Shown here: positions 54,631 to 64,000 of the stretch, piece after piece
Position numbering within the stretch: position 1 is the first letter of the stretch
How the letters are laid out: every line of letters starts with the position of its first letter
NCBI RefSeq assembly: GCF_963259705.1
Contig: NC_081841.1
Span: 116,038,979-116,102,978, forward strand
Length of the DNA: 64,000 nt
Origin: Myotis daubentonii
Lineage: Eukaryota; Chordata; Mammalia; Chiroptera; Vespertilionidae
Reading direction: 5' to 3'
Translations under genes and position numbers: made by a program
The notes under the pieces: generated by a model
Told to the model about the DNA's origin: nothing
Databases searched by the model: none
The model's input: the letters and a program-made list of their open reading frames with translations, nothing else

Positions 54631-55762
54631 ATGCCTTCATGGCCCCCTCCACCTCCACCTCTATGTCCTAATCCTGAAATGATTAATTCACCGTTAATAG
54701 AATCACCTGTGCAAAAAGCCATCAGAGAAGTATTGAAGGACATGCCGGTGGAAGAAAGGCTTGCATTTCCTATCATACAGATAGCTGACCCACAGCTCCC
54801 GAATCAGATAACAAGACACCATAAAAAAAATTGACTTTAAAATGATAAAGGCCTTATGTGAAAGTGTAGTTCAAAATGGTCCAATGGCTCCTTTTACAGG
54901 AGAAATTATGAATAATATTTCTGAAGCATTCTTAATTCCTTATGATTGGTATTCTCTAGCTCGTGCAACTCTGGATGGAGGTGATTATTTACTATGGAAG
55001 GGAGAATTTTTGGAGAAATGCCAGGAGCAAGCCCATACAAACCACGGGCTGAATGCTCAAATAACTTATGAAATGTTAGCAGGGCTGGGACAATATGATG
55101 ACGTGCAAAATCAGTTAAATTATGTGCAACTGGCATATGAGCAAATTAGAGTTTGTAGAAGGAAAGCTTGGTGGGCTTTACCAGCAAAAGGGGACTCTGA
55201 GGGAGCTTTTTTTTGTAAATGTATTCAGGTGCCTTTAGAATCATTTTCTGATTTTGTGGCTCGTCTCACTCAAGCAGTGAGACGAAAGATTCAACATGAG
55301 ATAGCAGGAAACATTTTAATTCAGCAATTAGCTTATGAAAAAACCAATGATGATTGTAAGAAATGCCTGATGCCTCTGAGAAAAGGTAGTACCATTACAG
55401 AAATGATTCGAGCATGTCAGAATGTGGGGTCAGGCACTTTTCAAGCAAATTTACTCGTCGCCCCTGTAACTGTAAAAAATAACAAGTGTTATAACTGTGG
55501 AAAAACAGGACATTTTAGGAAAAAATGTAGACAACTAAGAAGGACACAAGGAGGTGCTCTAGGGAAAGGTGCGAACATCCCACCTCCTGAGCCGGTCAAC
55601 ACAGATCCAACCTCTCGGTGTCCTAGGTGCCAGAAGGGCTACCATTGGGCCAGCCATTGTAAATCGAGATTCCATAAAAATGGGCAGCCGTTAAATCAAG
55701 ACACAGGGTATGACCAACTGCAGGGAGACGGCCAGAGGGGCTGCCCCCAGCCCCATCATTAA
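54631..55762 (+). pseudogene. gag: gag remnant (capsid and nucleocapsid)
   Basis: A proline-rich segment (54631-54700) leads into the capsid N-terminus. An A-run near 54825 shifts the frame, and the main frame 54842-55762 then stays open for 306 codons. Capsid has the major homology region (QVPLESFSDFVARLTQAV, about 55228-55280). Nucleocapsid has two CCHC knuckles, CYNCGKTGHFRKKC (about 55490) and CPRCQKGYHWASHC (about 55620). Gag would form the virion core. Matrix is missing, so it is non-functional as a whole. Confidence 0.93.
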
Positions 55763-56345
55763 AAAGGGATATCTACCCTGCAAAGCCCACAGTGGACTCT
55801 CTGATCCGGACCACTCCAGGGAGCCCAGGCCTAGATCTTAACAGTACTATAGCGGTCACTTTGACCCCCGATATGGCTCAGCAAGCTGTTCCTACAGGAA
55901 TCTGGGGACCTGTGCCACTGGGAACTTTAGGATTAATTTTAGGGAGAAGTAGAAACACTCTGAAAGGATTAACTGTTTTGCCTGGGATCATAGATTCAGA
56001 CTATGAGGGAGAAATTAAAGTTATATTATGTGAATTACTCCAGGACAAAGGATTGCTCAGATACTACTTTTACCTTATGTTCAGCAAGGCGAAGCTATAA
56101 ACAGGAAAAGAGGGTTTGGAAGCTCAGACATCTATTGGATACAGGAAATTATCAAAACCCGTCCTATGATTAATTTGAGAATAGAAGGAAAAATGTTTAA
56201 GGGCTTAGTAGACACTGGGGCAGATGTCAGTGTTATCAGCAAAGAATTCTGGCCTCTAAGTTGGTCCGTGGCAGAAGCTATGGACTCAGTTAGGGGGGTG
56301 GGAGTTCCTGATAACACACAACATAGTGCTGCAGTCTTAAGGTGA
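55714..56345 (+). pseudogene. pro: pro remnant (dUTPase then aspartic protease)
   Basis: Opens at 55714 in the -1 frame relative to gag and overlaps its last 49 bases, as expected for betaretroviral gag-pro frameshifting. dUTPase: PGSPGLDLNST (about 55815) to VLPGIIDSDYEGEI (about 55980-56010). A frameshift lies after 56040. The protease is in a third frame with the catalytic LVDTGADVSVI at about 56205-56235. A TGA at 56343 and a later TAA interrupt it. A possible G-patch ([10 protein letters not shown], near 56525) follows. Confidence 0.88.
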
Positions 56346-56410
56346 CAAGATGAGGAAGGACAGACAGGATGGTTTCAGCCCTACATTGTCTCTGGAATTG
56401 CAGTTAAGTT

Positions 56411-57020
56411 GTGGGGCCGAGATTTCTTAGAAGGTTTATAAGCTTGTATTATTACCAGCAAAGGTCAGCAGTTTATAGTTCAGATGGGATATTAGACTGG
56501 TCAAGGTGTAAAAAACCCAGGAAGACGGGGATTAGGATATCAACCTTTTCAGGAGTGGTCACTGCTCAGTCTCCTCACCCCCATGCTGATCCTGTACAAT
56601 GGAAAGACGATAAACCTATATGGGTGGATCAGTGGCCATTAACCAAGGAGAAATTAGGTCATATTCATGAATTGATACAGGAACAAATAGGAGCTGGTCA
56701 CATAGAGCCCTCCAATAGCCCTTGGAATACACCTATATTTATTATACCTAAGAAGGTGGCAGGAAAATGGCGATTGTTACATGCTCTTAGAGCAGTTAAT
56801 GCTACTATGCATACCATGGGAGCTTTGCAACCTGGATTCCCAGTGCCTTTTCAAATCCCTCTAGATTGGTCTCTTATAGTAGCAGATCTTAAGGATTGTT
56901 TTTTCACCATTCCCTTGGCACCTCAAGATAAACAAAGATTTGCCTTTTCAGTGCCATCTGTTAATAATATAGGACCCATGAGAAGATATCAGTGGAAGGT
57001 TTTGCCTCAAGGAATGACCG
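56411..57020 (+). pseudogene. pol: pol remnant: N-terminal reverse transcriptase
   Basis: A frame with a start of the class II RT ([32 protein letters not shown], about 56630-56760), [10 protein letters not shown] (about 56890) and VLPQGMT (about 57000). Sequence breaks at about 57020 at a Helitron remnant. The YxDD catalytic block, thumb and connection are missing, so it is inactive. Confidence 0.9.
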
Positions 57021-57021
57021 A

Positions 57022-57258
57022 GGCATCAGGCCTGGGCTGGGGGCAGAACCAGTGATGGGGGGAAATGAGGGTCCCATGCCCAGGCCTGACACCTCTGTCA
57101 GAGGCGTCAGGCCTGGGCAAGGGGCTGATCCTGCGATTGGAGGGTGATGGGGGTCAACGCCTGAGGGCTCCCAGTATGTGAGAGGGGGCAGGCTGGGCTA
57201 AGGGACACACACCCCCTCCCAACACCCAGTGCACGAATTTCGTGCACCGGGCCCCTAG
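57022..57258 (+). mobile_element. Helitron 3' fragment inside pol
   Basis: Ends GTGCACGAATTTCGTGCAC, CGGGCCCCTAG at 57258 with a following T. The 5' TC terminus is absent. GGCCTGGGC and GGCATCAGGCC repeats occur in the core. The missing Helitron 5' end and missing RT segment together suggest one deletion. Confidence 0.9.
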
Positions 57259-57264
57259 TTAATA

Positions 57265-58490
57265 AATAATACCAAAAAATACTAGGCAGGAACCTATCCC
57301 TGGAGCATTAACTGTTTTTACTGATGGGTCATCTAATGGGAAAGCCGCCTACAATAAATTCAGACCGAGTCATACTGACCAGTCATACTTCTGTGCAAAG
57401 AATTGAATTAGAAGCTATTAAGGCTGCGTTGCAAGATTTCCAACAGGCTGTTAACATAATTTCTGATTCCTCTTATGCTTTGGGCCTAGTAAATAGAATT
57501 GAAACTTCTCGTTTGACATGGCTCAGTGACCAAAGTTTATTCTTACTATTTAAACAAGTTCAGCAGATTGTGCAGCAGAGACAATACCCTTTTTATATCA
57601 CTCACATCAGAGCTCACAGTGTATTACCTGGCCCATTAACTAAAGGAAATGCACATTCTGATCAATTGGTTGCTTTAAAAGAGGTTGGTTGCTCTTTTAA
57701 AGAGGCCTCAGAGTCTCATCAGCTTTTACATCAGCCTGCCAAAATGTTGTCCAAACAATTCTCAATCTCTCGACATCAGGCAAAACAGATTATCAAGGAA
57801 TTTCCCACTTGTATGTTACATCTACTTCAAGGGCCTAACACAGGAGTCAACCCTAGAGGTTTGCTAAGGGACTATATCTGTAAAATACATGTGACACATT
57901 ATACTCCTTTTGGACGTCTTGGGGCATTGCATGTCTCTGTAGATACTGATAATGGGCCTGCTTATACAAGCTGTCAATTCCAGGAATTTTGTAAAAGGTG
58001 GAAAATTCAGCACATTACAAGAATACCATATAATTCCCAAGGACAAGCCATTATTGAATGACAGCATCAGCAGCTAAAATCCCAACTTGAAATATGAAAA
58101 GGAGGGATGATGGAGAAATCACCTACGGGTAGGCTGCAACAAGCCTTAATTACTTTAATTTTTTTCACTTGTGATGCTGATGGAAAGACACTTATGGAGC
58201 TACATTGGTGTCAGAATAAAACAAAAGAAAATGGTCTAGTTAAATGGAAGGATCTGGAATCTGGTTTATGGAAGGGACCTGACCCATTATTAACCTTTGG
58301 CAGAGGGTATGCTTGTATATTCCCAGAGAATTTTTCCAAACCCATGTGGATTCCTGCTAAAAATATTAAACTGCATCAGGGATCCAAGAAAGAAACTAGC
58401 CAGACTAATGAGGACCTTGCGCCTGGAGCCACACCGTGCAGCTGCAGACAATCAACTACCTCAGCCACAGAGAGCAGCAACTCCAAGTAG
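57265..58490 (+). pseudogene. pol: pol remnant: RNase H and integrase with internal deletion
   Basis: RNase H has [10 protein letters not shown] (57318-57345), a frameshift just after it, [20 protein letters not shown] (about 57460) and HIRAHSVLPGPL (about 57605). Integrase has the zinc-binding HQLLH and PTC (the first Cys of CPTC reads Phe). The catalytic core is internally deleted, joining FGRLGALHVSVDT to DNGPAYTS. QGQAIIE is followed by a TGA at 58059 (CGA type), and another stop lies at 58096. The C-terminal domain is LWKGPDPLLTFGRGYACIF (about 58270-58325). Confidence 0.9.
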
Positions 58491-60619
58491 TCCACTGAAG
58501 ATGAGGAGCAGGAGGAGGACAAGTCGGACAACAAACAGCGTGGAGACCACCTGGGGCATGGTAAAGAAGACAGTACAGACGCCTGATGCCTGAGAACATC
58601 TTTCCTGCCATGCTAGCAGTAATCATCTGTATGGTAATATTACCTAGGGAAACTTCCCCCAAAGCATGTGGGGAAGGGAAGAAGGGAGCACATGGCGATC
58701 CAATATGGATGCCCCTCCCCAAGTATTCTAATTTAAAGTCTCCTTCTCGTAATTGAAAAGTTTTACAAAATTTAAAAATGCGTCTGGGATTTCTGTGCAC
58801 GTGTAAAGAGAAAAGCTGGCTTAAAACTAATGCACACAATTGTCCTGTTTTGGGACATTTAGATAGAGTTTTGAGCTGGAATCTCTTTACAAATGTACAA
58901 AATAAAGCCCAAGACTAATTATTTCCAGTCAATGGCAGCCCAAGGCTTTGGGAGTTTGCTAAATTGAATTAGATATTCTGAAGTAACAAAATACTAAAAA
59001 TTGTTCAATAATCTAAATTTGCCTCATGAAAAATCTAGAGGACAGAATTGAATATAATCTTTAAATCTTATATACACATATGTATTTGATGGTCTTTCAA
59101 GTTGAATTTCAAAACTATAACCAAGGAATGACTTTGGGACATTTCACGGGCCCTGAAATGTTTTCAAAAGTTTATTCTCTCTTTTTAAAGGATTTTTTAA
59201 TTCAACCAAATTTAATGACTTTGACTTGAAATACATGGCCTTGCAGCACTATCAGTCAACATCCAAGAAGTAACCCTGTGGGTTACTTGTTGTAAAAGAA
59301 AAAGATTTTTCTTTTTTAAATTGAAATTCTCAACTTGTAACTCAGCTGTGAGAAGATGAGGATACTGATTGGAAATTACTCTGCAAGAAAATAATAGAAA
59401 GAGGTTTTTCCTTCAAACATCTGGAGGACTGTAACTAAATGTACTAGGTTTAATATAGAAAGGTAAATAATTTGGGTTTTTGCCTTAAATTTAATTAATA
59501 TCATTTCCAGTTTAAAATTGAATTGAGCAAAGAATATCCTTACATGATATTATTCTACAATGTCATTAATAATGTTTGATATTTTACAACAGGATATTGT
59601 GCATATATCCCAAACAAACTTACAAACTAATTCTTTGAATGTTTGGCAGCAATTTAATAAGGACATGAAAGGATTTAATCCCTTCCACTGTGTGGAAGGC
59701 CCTCTGGGAAGGCACTTGAGCATTCTATATTGGCCTCTCTTGCCCTTTTTGCCAAGGGGGTCCCTCTTACAATTGCCCACAGCTGTTGCCTGAGCTCTCT
59801 GTTCATGATGAGGTTGAAGCCTCATGGTGGCTGGTACCATGGATCTGTCTCTCACCCAATGGCATGAGCTGGACCCTCTCTGGAGAAGAAACTTGGGTTC
59901 CCCAAGATATGTGATCAATGCCGGGGCCCCGCCAGCAGGCGAGGGGATCCCAAGGCAGTTGCTGGGCATGGAGGCCACAGGGGCATAGGCTACCAAGGAG
60001 ACAGAACAGAACCTCACATCACTCTGCTTGGCCCCGGAAGATGGCTGGATAGCCAGAGATGGGTAAGATTCCGCAGGGAAGGAACAACCTAAGACAGGCA
60101 CAGTCGCAGAGGGGCCATCGGGAGAGAACTTGGCAGTCAACAGAGGTGGGGCACAGATCCTCACCTCCCCCCAATTATGAAGGGGCTTGAACACTCTCCC
60201 CTTCTGAGGGAGGTCTCCTGCCCCCATGGCTGCTTCCCGCTTCCCATGCCCAGCTCAGATAGGGACCCAGATAACAGAAAGAGACTTGGCCCAGCTGAGA
60301 TCGGTACCCAGACAACAGAGACTTGGCTGACAGCAGCTACCCTATACCTAAATCCAGCCTAACACCAGGAATGCTCAGGGCCTTCTCAAGGATGCAAAAT
60401 AATCTTTTCCGTTAATATTTACAGTGTAAACTAAGATTGTTGTTAGAATATTAAATTTGACAGTAATGAGTTTAATTGAAATAAGTAGTATTAACCAAAA
60501 TTTTCATTTCATTGTAAAATTGCTTAACATGCAATGAACCTAAAGCAGTCATATTTTTGTGCAAAAAAATTAAAAATTTAAACTACATTAGAAAAAATTT
60601 CCAAAAGCGTCCTAATAAT
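58491..60619 (+). other. provirus 3' region, env not recognisable
   Basis: About 2.1 kb between the integrase end and the second integrase-like segment. Some frames are long (59560-59793 plus strand, 59550-60227 minus strand, 225 codons) but carry no motif I can assign. A putative hydrophobic start follows 58600. It may be env remnant plus non-coding DNA. I see no fusion peptide, furin site or transmembrane pattern I would defend. Confidence 0.45.
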
Positions 60620-61010
60620 TAAATCAATAAAAGGAGGGATAGTGGAAAAATACCATGTAAGGAAAAATACCCTGTAACTAATTTACATCTAGAAAAAAAT
60701 TTTTTTCTTTTCATTTGTAATGCTAACAGCAAGACACCCATGAAAAACATACATGGTGTCAAAATAAGCCAAAGGAAAATCATTTGGGCAAATATAAAAA
60801 GGATCCCAAGTAAAATTTCCTTTATTAACTTTTGGTCGAGAATATGTTTGTATATTTTCAGAAAACAACTCCAAGACCATGTGGATTCCTGCAACAGAGA
60901 GGAATTATCAGGAATGCTCCAACCATGAAGACAAGAGGAAAAACAATCCAGAGATGGAAGACGCTGACGACACTTTGCCGTGCTAGCAGTCAGCAGCTGT
61001 GCATCGCTGC
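60620..61010 (+). pseudogene. pol: second, diverged copy of integrase C-terminal region
   Basis: AAAGGAGGGAT, GGAAAGACACYYATG-like, TGGTGTCAAAATAA, then LLTFGREYVCIFSEN and KTMWIPAT correspond in order to 58098-58630 (LLTFGRGYACIFPEN, KPMWIPA). Homology continues to the CCGTGCTAGCAGT block (61000). The copy has stops and is clearly more diverged than the LTRs are from each other. Confidence 0.85.
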
Positions 61011-61277
61011 AGGTTGCCCAGGATCAAACCAGAGAGGGTCAGACCTGCATTGCCACCATTTGTCCACCATCCAGAACTGAAATATCATTGCTGACATGTA
61101 CACATAAGGAACTGTCGGACATTGAAACTTGGACTCAGAACTGTTGGACATCAAAATTGGGACTTAAACATTTTTGTTCTTGATGCTTAAGTTTTACTTT
61201 TATTATGCAGCTTTTTGTTCTTGATGTTTAAGTTTTATTTCCATTATAGTAGCTTAAATAATAAAACAAGGGTGAGA
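61011..61277 (+). other. pre-LTR region with decayed polypurine tract
   Basis: Two TTTTTGTTCTTGATG blocks (61172, 61212) form a short repeat of about 40 bases. AAAACAAGGGTGAGA just before 61278 is at the position of the polypurine tract but contains T and C. Confidence 0.6.
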
Positions 61278-61673
61278 TGTGGGGAACCGATATTAAGCCT
61301 CGGACTGACCTGTTGGCAGAGTCATGAACAAGTCCCAGCTTGGAGGGCTCAGTCTTCTTAGCATAATTAGGCTTGATCTTATCTGGGAGGTTAATGGGCT
61401 GAGGGAAGTGCAGGAAGTGTAACTATGGTCAAAACAAGTGAAACTCACAAGAACAGTGTAACTATGGTAACCACTACCTTGTTTACCTCTGACTATAAAA
61501 GGTTGGTGCAGCCTGAGCATGGTGGAAGTCCTTCCTCTTGGGTTGGACTTACCCACCTGGCCCCCCAATATTCCCAAATTATCTCTTGTCTTTTCTCTTT
61601 CATTTTTGTGCAGCTCCTCTTCCAGATCCTGAACCCTGAACCACGTGGGACATGTTGGGAAACATTTACAACA
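61278..61673 (+). repeat. provirus 3' LTR
   Basis: TGTGGGGAACCG to ATTTACAACA. Collinear with the 5' LTR apart from several small indels and a missing block of about 22 bases. CTATAAAAGG is the TATA box (near 61494). Confidence 0.94.
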
Positions 61674-62430
61674 TCCCTGGTTTTGGAGCTGGGCATTATG
61701 GCTGCACCACCACGCATGTGTGTTCTGTGCACCCTCCTGTTGTATTTGAGCATTGATTTCTGATGGCATGTGAATGGGAGGGATTTACTCCCAGGTCATG
61801 TCAATGTGATTCAAGGACTGATCACAACTACAATAGAGAACCTGCTGTGTAAGAACCAACCCTATGAAGCAGGACTCTCTTCAGTTGGGCTCTGGTACCC
61901 AATGGGTCCGCCCTTTGTGTGTATGGCTCCTAGAGGTATTTGGAAGGTTCTCAAGCATGTTCTAAAGCTGTCCACCTGTTGGGATAGCTCTGGGGCCTCC
62001 AAGAATGTGTAGACCAAGGTCATCTGTTATCTGTGCTCTGTCTGGGCCCACCCAGCATGAACTATAGAGGTGTCTGCAGATGGATGCTACTTTGCTGAGC
62101 TTGGAGGTTCCTGGGAGAGGCCAAGTTATGAACCAATTCTGGTGCCACTAGTGCCAGGCGTATGGCCAATTAGCAAGAAGTAGAAGACACATGGAGGCCA
62201 GATGCTGCTTATCTGAGGTGTGTGAACCATTAAGAGATTTGGGGAAAGTCCAAAGCATGAGCCAATACAGGCAATTTGTATAGAAAATCCACTTGAAACT
62301 GCTTTGGTGGGCCAAAATTTGGATGGAACCAGGACTCATGGAATCACCAAGGCAGGTAATGGAGATTCAGGTATGGTGTTCACCTGTCATCTCTGCATAT
62401 CAGATATATGACTGGCAACTTTTTTACAGC

Positions 62431-62894
62431 CTACAGCTTTTTCTCCATTTTCTCAATGGTATATTTGGAAACACTAAAGATAATTTTGATGGAATCCAGC
62501 TTATCAATTTTTATTTTTATGGCTGAAACTCTTCTTCTCATATCTAAGGAATCTTGCCTGATCCAAGGGCACAAAGATTTGTTTCTATGTTTTCTTCTAA
62601 AATTTCCTTCTCATCATATTTAGCATAAGTGTTTTAAAGTAACTAAGAAAATCTGTAATATGGTTCCTTGGTTCTTTGTGTTTATTATACTGCCATTGAT
62701 TTTTTGTGTTTTTGAAGCAAGTTCTGGTTCAAATTTAAAGTATAGCCACTCAGGCTGTCAGCACCCATGCTTATGTGATGTGGATGTGTTAAAATACATT
62801 TATCTTGTACTTCCTTAGAGTCTCACTGAACTTCCTGCCACATACTGTGATTCCACAAGAACTCCATATTCATGGGGTTATTATACAAGTTAAT
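62431..62894 (-). mobile_element. old antisense L1 (L1M-like) fragment
   Basis: CACTAAAGATAATTTTGATG, TTATCAATTTTTATTTTTATGG and AGGGCACAAAGATTTGTTTC are recognisable old antisense L1 blocks. It continues poorly to about 62890. Confidence 0.6.
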
Positions 62895-63346
62895 TATATA
62901 GATAAAAGCCTAAGCAACCAGATGACTGGACAATCGGCCAGTAGCTATGACACGCACTGACCACCAGGGGGCAGACGCTCAATGCAGGTGCTCCGACAGG
63001 GGGAGCACCACTCAGCTGACAGACGAGTGCCAAACGCCAGGCTGATGACTGGTGAGCGCAGCCTCTCCCACGGACACTCTCCCTGTGAGCCCAAGCAGAG
63101 GCAGCAGGCACAGTGGGGCTGGGATGAGCAGGAGCATCATGGTGCCCTGTGGGGGCTCAGACTCCTCCCTGGCCGCCTGCTGCTTCGCACACTGCTTTGT
63201 GTTGTGCAGGATCCTCGCAGACAGCGGGCTGGAGCCCGACAAGCTGGCACATAAAGCTGGGCTGTGGTGGCGCAGATGTCCACTGATCCCCACAGGCCAG
63301 GCCAAGGGACCCCACCGGTGCACGAATCCATGCACCGGGCCTCTAG
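62895..63346 (+). mobile_element. HeliBat-type Helitron
   Basis: The start is decayed (ATATAGATAAAAGCC). CACGCACTGACCACCAGGGG is conserved. It ends GGTGCACGAATCCATGCAC, CGGGCCTCTAG at 63346 followed by T. The GC-rich middle (63080-63270) has unusual codon-like sequence and may be captured host DNA. Confidence 0.88.
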
Positions 63347-63599
63347 TATAGAATAACTCAGCTAGGAACAGTGGACAGGCATATTGCTAAAATCTGCTCA
63401 CATGTATGTTCCAATGTTTCATTTCACTTACTTATAAAACACATGCTCGAAGATAAAATTAGTAAGAATTTCAAATAGATGACTTCAGCTCCTTAGAACA
63501 GGTCTCTTTGAGACTGCACAGGTCCATATCAATAAAACTGGCCCTAGCAATAGATTTCTCATACGAGTCTTTAACAAATAAAGGAAATGTCTTCCTACA
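63347..63599. other. no gene seen
   Basis: AT-rich spacer, possibly decayed L1. Confidence 0.4.
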
Positions 63600-64000
63600 C
63601 CCAGATTTCTAGTTGTTGGGTTTTTCCTTTGTATTTTGTGAAGTGTTTTTTTCATGTCTAGTGAGATGATCATGTAAGGTGTTTTTTTTTCTTAATTGGT
63701 ATTCAAATATTTAGTACATCTTTCATTCATGGAATAAATCCTAGAATAAAACCCAGATGTATAATCCCTTTATATGTTGCTGCATTTGGTTCATTAATAT
63801 CTTTTTAAGGATTTTTGTATCTGTGTCCATGAAAGATATCTGTATGTAGGGTTTTTTTTGTTTTTGTTTTTGTTTTGTGGTGCTTTTGTTTGACTGTGGT
63901 ATCAGGGTTAGGCTAACTTGAGAATAACTTAAGAATTTTCCTTTCTTCCACTATTTTCTGAGAAAGCTTGTATTTGGTATTATTTTTTATTCATATATAA
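63600..64000 (-). mobile_element. old antisense L1 ORF2 (runs off the right edge)
   Basis: Blocks parallel antisense L1 RT sequence: GGAATAAATCCTAGAATAAAACC, AATATCTTTTTAAGGATTTTTG, and TGTGGTATCAGGGTTAGGCT. Highly diverged, incomplete. Confidence 0.7.

Larger units (their letters stand above)
53641..61673 (+). mobile_element. class II (betaretrovirus-like) endogenous provirus, defective, TSD TCCCTG
   Basis: The two LTRs (420 and 396 bp) flank gag, pro and pol remnants. The 6-bp duplication TCCCTG lies at 53635-53640 and 61674-61679, the usual size for class II ERVs. Order: 5'LTR, leader, gag (CA-NC), dUTPase-protease, RT (cut), Helitron piece, RNase H, integrase, unassigned 2.1 kb, second integrase C-terminus, 3'LTR. 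LTRs differ by roughly 5% by eye plus indels, so it is a fixed old insertion. Every gene is broken by stops, frameshifts or deletions. There is no recognisable intact env. Confidence 0.93.
53063..62430 (-). mobile_element. old antisense HAL1/L1 ORF1 and 5'UTR, split by the provirus
   Basis: 53063-53634 is decayed ORF1 (minus-strand PRHIIIKWQKLNIKRD near 53100). After the provirus, 61680-62430 continues with 5'UTR-like sequence homologous in layout to 3800-4700. The provirus TSD TCCCTG marks the split. Confidence 0.72.

Noticed and set aside
58098..58110. Internal polypurine tract (AAAAGGAGGGATGATGG)
   Set aside because: It lies within integrase coding homology, and the equivalent string at 60631 is part of the repeated integrase segment, so a priming role is not needed to explain it.
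54631..58490. Host retroviral-like gene under selection
   Set aside because: Frameshifts, stops and deletions occur in gag, pro and pol alike; the 306-codon gag frame alone is not evidence of domestication.
58456..58839. 127-codon minus-strand open frame in the provirus
   Set aside because: Opposite strand to integrase-end and downstream proviral sequence, no recognisable domain.

Overview
This window is mammalian intergenic DNA, almost certainly from a vesper bat (family Vespertilionidae). The basis is the repeat content: many HeliBat-type Helitrons (5' TC, 3' hairpin plus CTAG, inserted between A and T), tRNA-derived VES SINEs, several non-autonomous hAT elements including a SPIN copy, and Laurasiatherian-style L1s. 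I see no intact host gene. Every long open frame is a retroelement, part of a Helitron, or a shadow of one. Species cannot be told from this window.

Layout. 1-7.2 kb: old L1 interrupted by Helitrons, including two that abut head to tail, then a half-L1 (HAL1, ORF1 only). 7.2-14.5 kb: a full-length sense L1 with a perfect 15-bp target-site duplication (TSD) and broken ORFs. 14.7-15.9 kb: Helitron with an internal minisatellite. 16-18.9 kb: a VES SINE, a SPIN element and otherwise unassigned sequence. 18.9-22.0 kb: a 3-kb Helitron carrying a decayed sense copy of nearly the whole last-exon coding region of CREBBP (ZZ end, TAZ2, NCBD, Q-rich tail), itself interrupted by an nhAT element and a solo LTR. 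22-40 kb: two old antisense L1s cut by two twin-primed L1 insertions, SINEs, a second HAL1, four Helitrons, a solo LTR and a small unidentified retrocopy. 40-50.6 kb: mostly old unique-looking sequence with a MaLR LTR, SINEs, hAT elements, a solo gamma-type LTR and the decayed 3' half of an autonomous Helitron (PIF1-like helicase C-terminus). 50.6-64 kb: more antisense L1, split by a class II (betaretrovirus-like) provirus with 6-bp TSD.

How it fits together: the window records successive insertions. Nesting gives relative ages at several points: L1 before Helitron before LTR or hAT; Helitron before VES before nhAT; L1 before provirus before Helitron before deletion. The most interesting items are the CREBBP capture, the autonomous Helitron remnant, the tandem Helitrons, the HAL1 copies and a provirus with two diverged integrase C-termini. 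TSDs and element ends were matched by eye in the sequence. Family names come from recall of consensus features, not from a database search.
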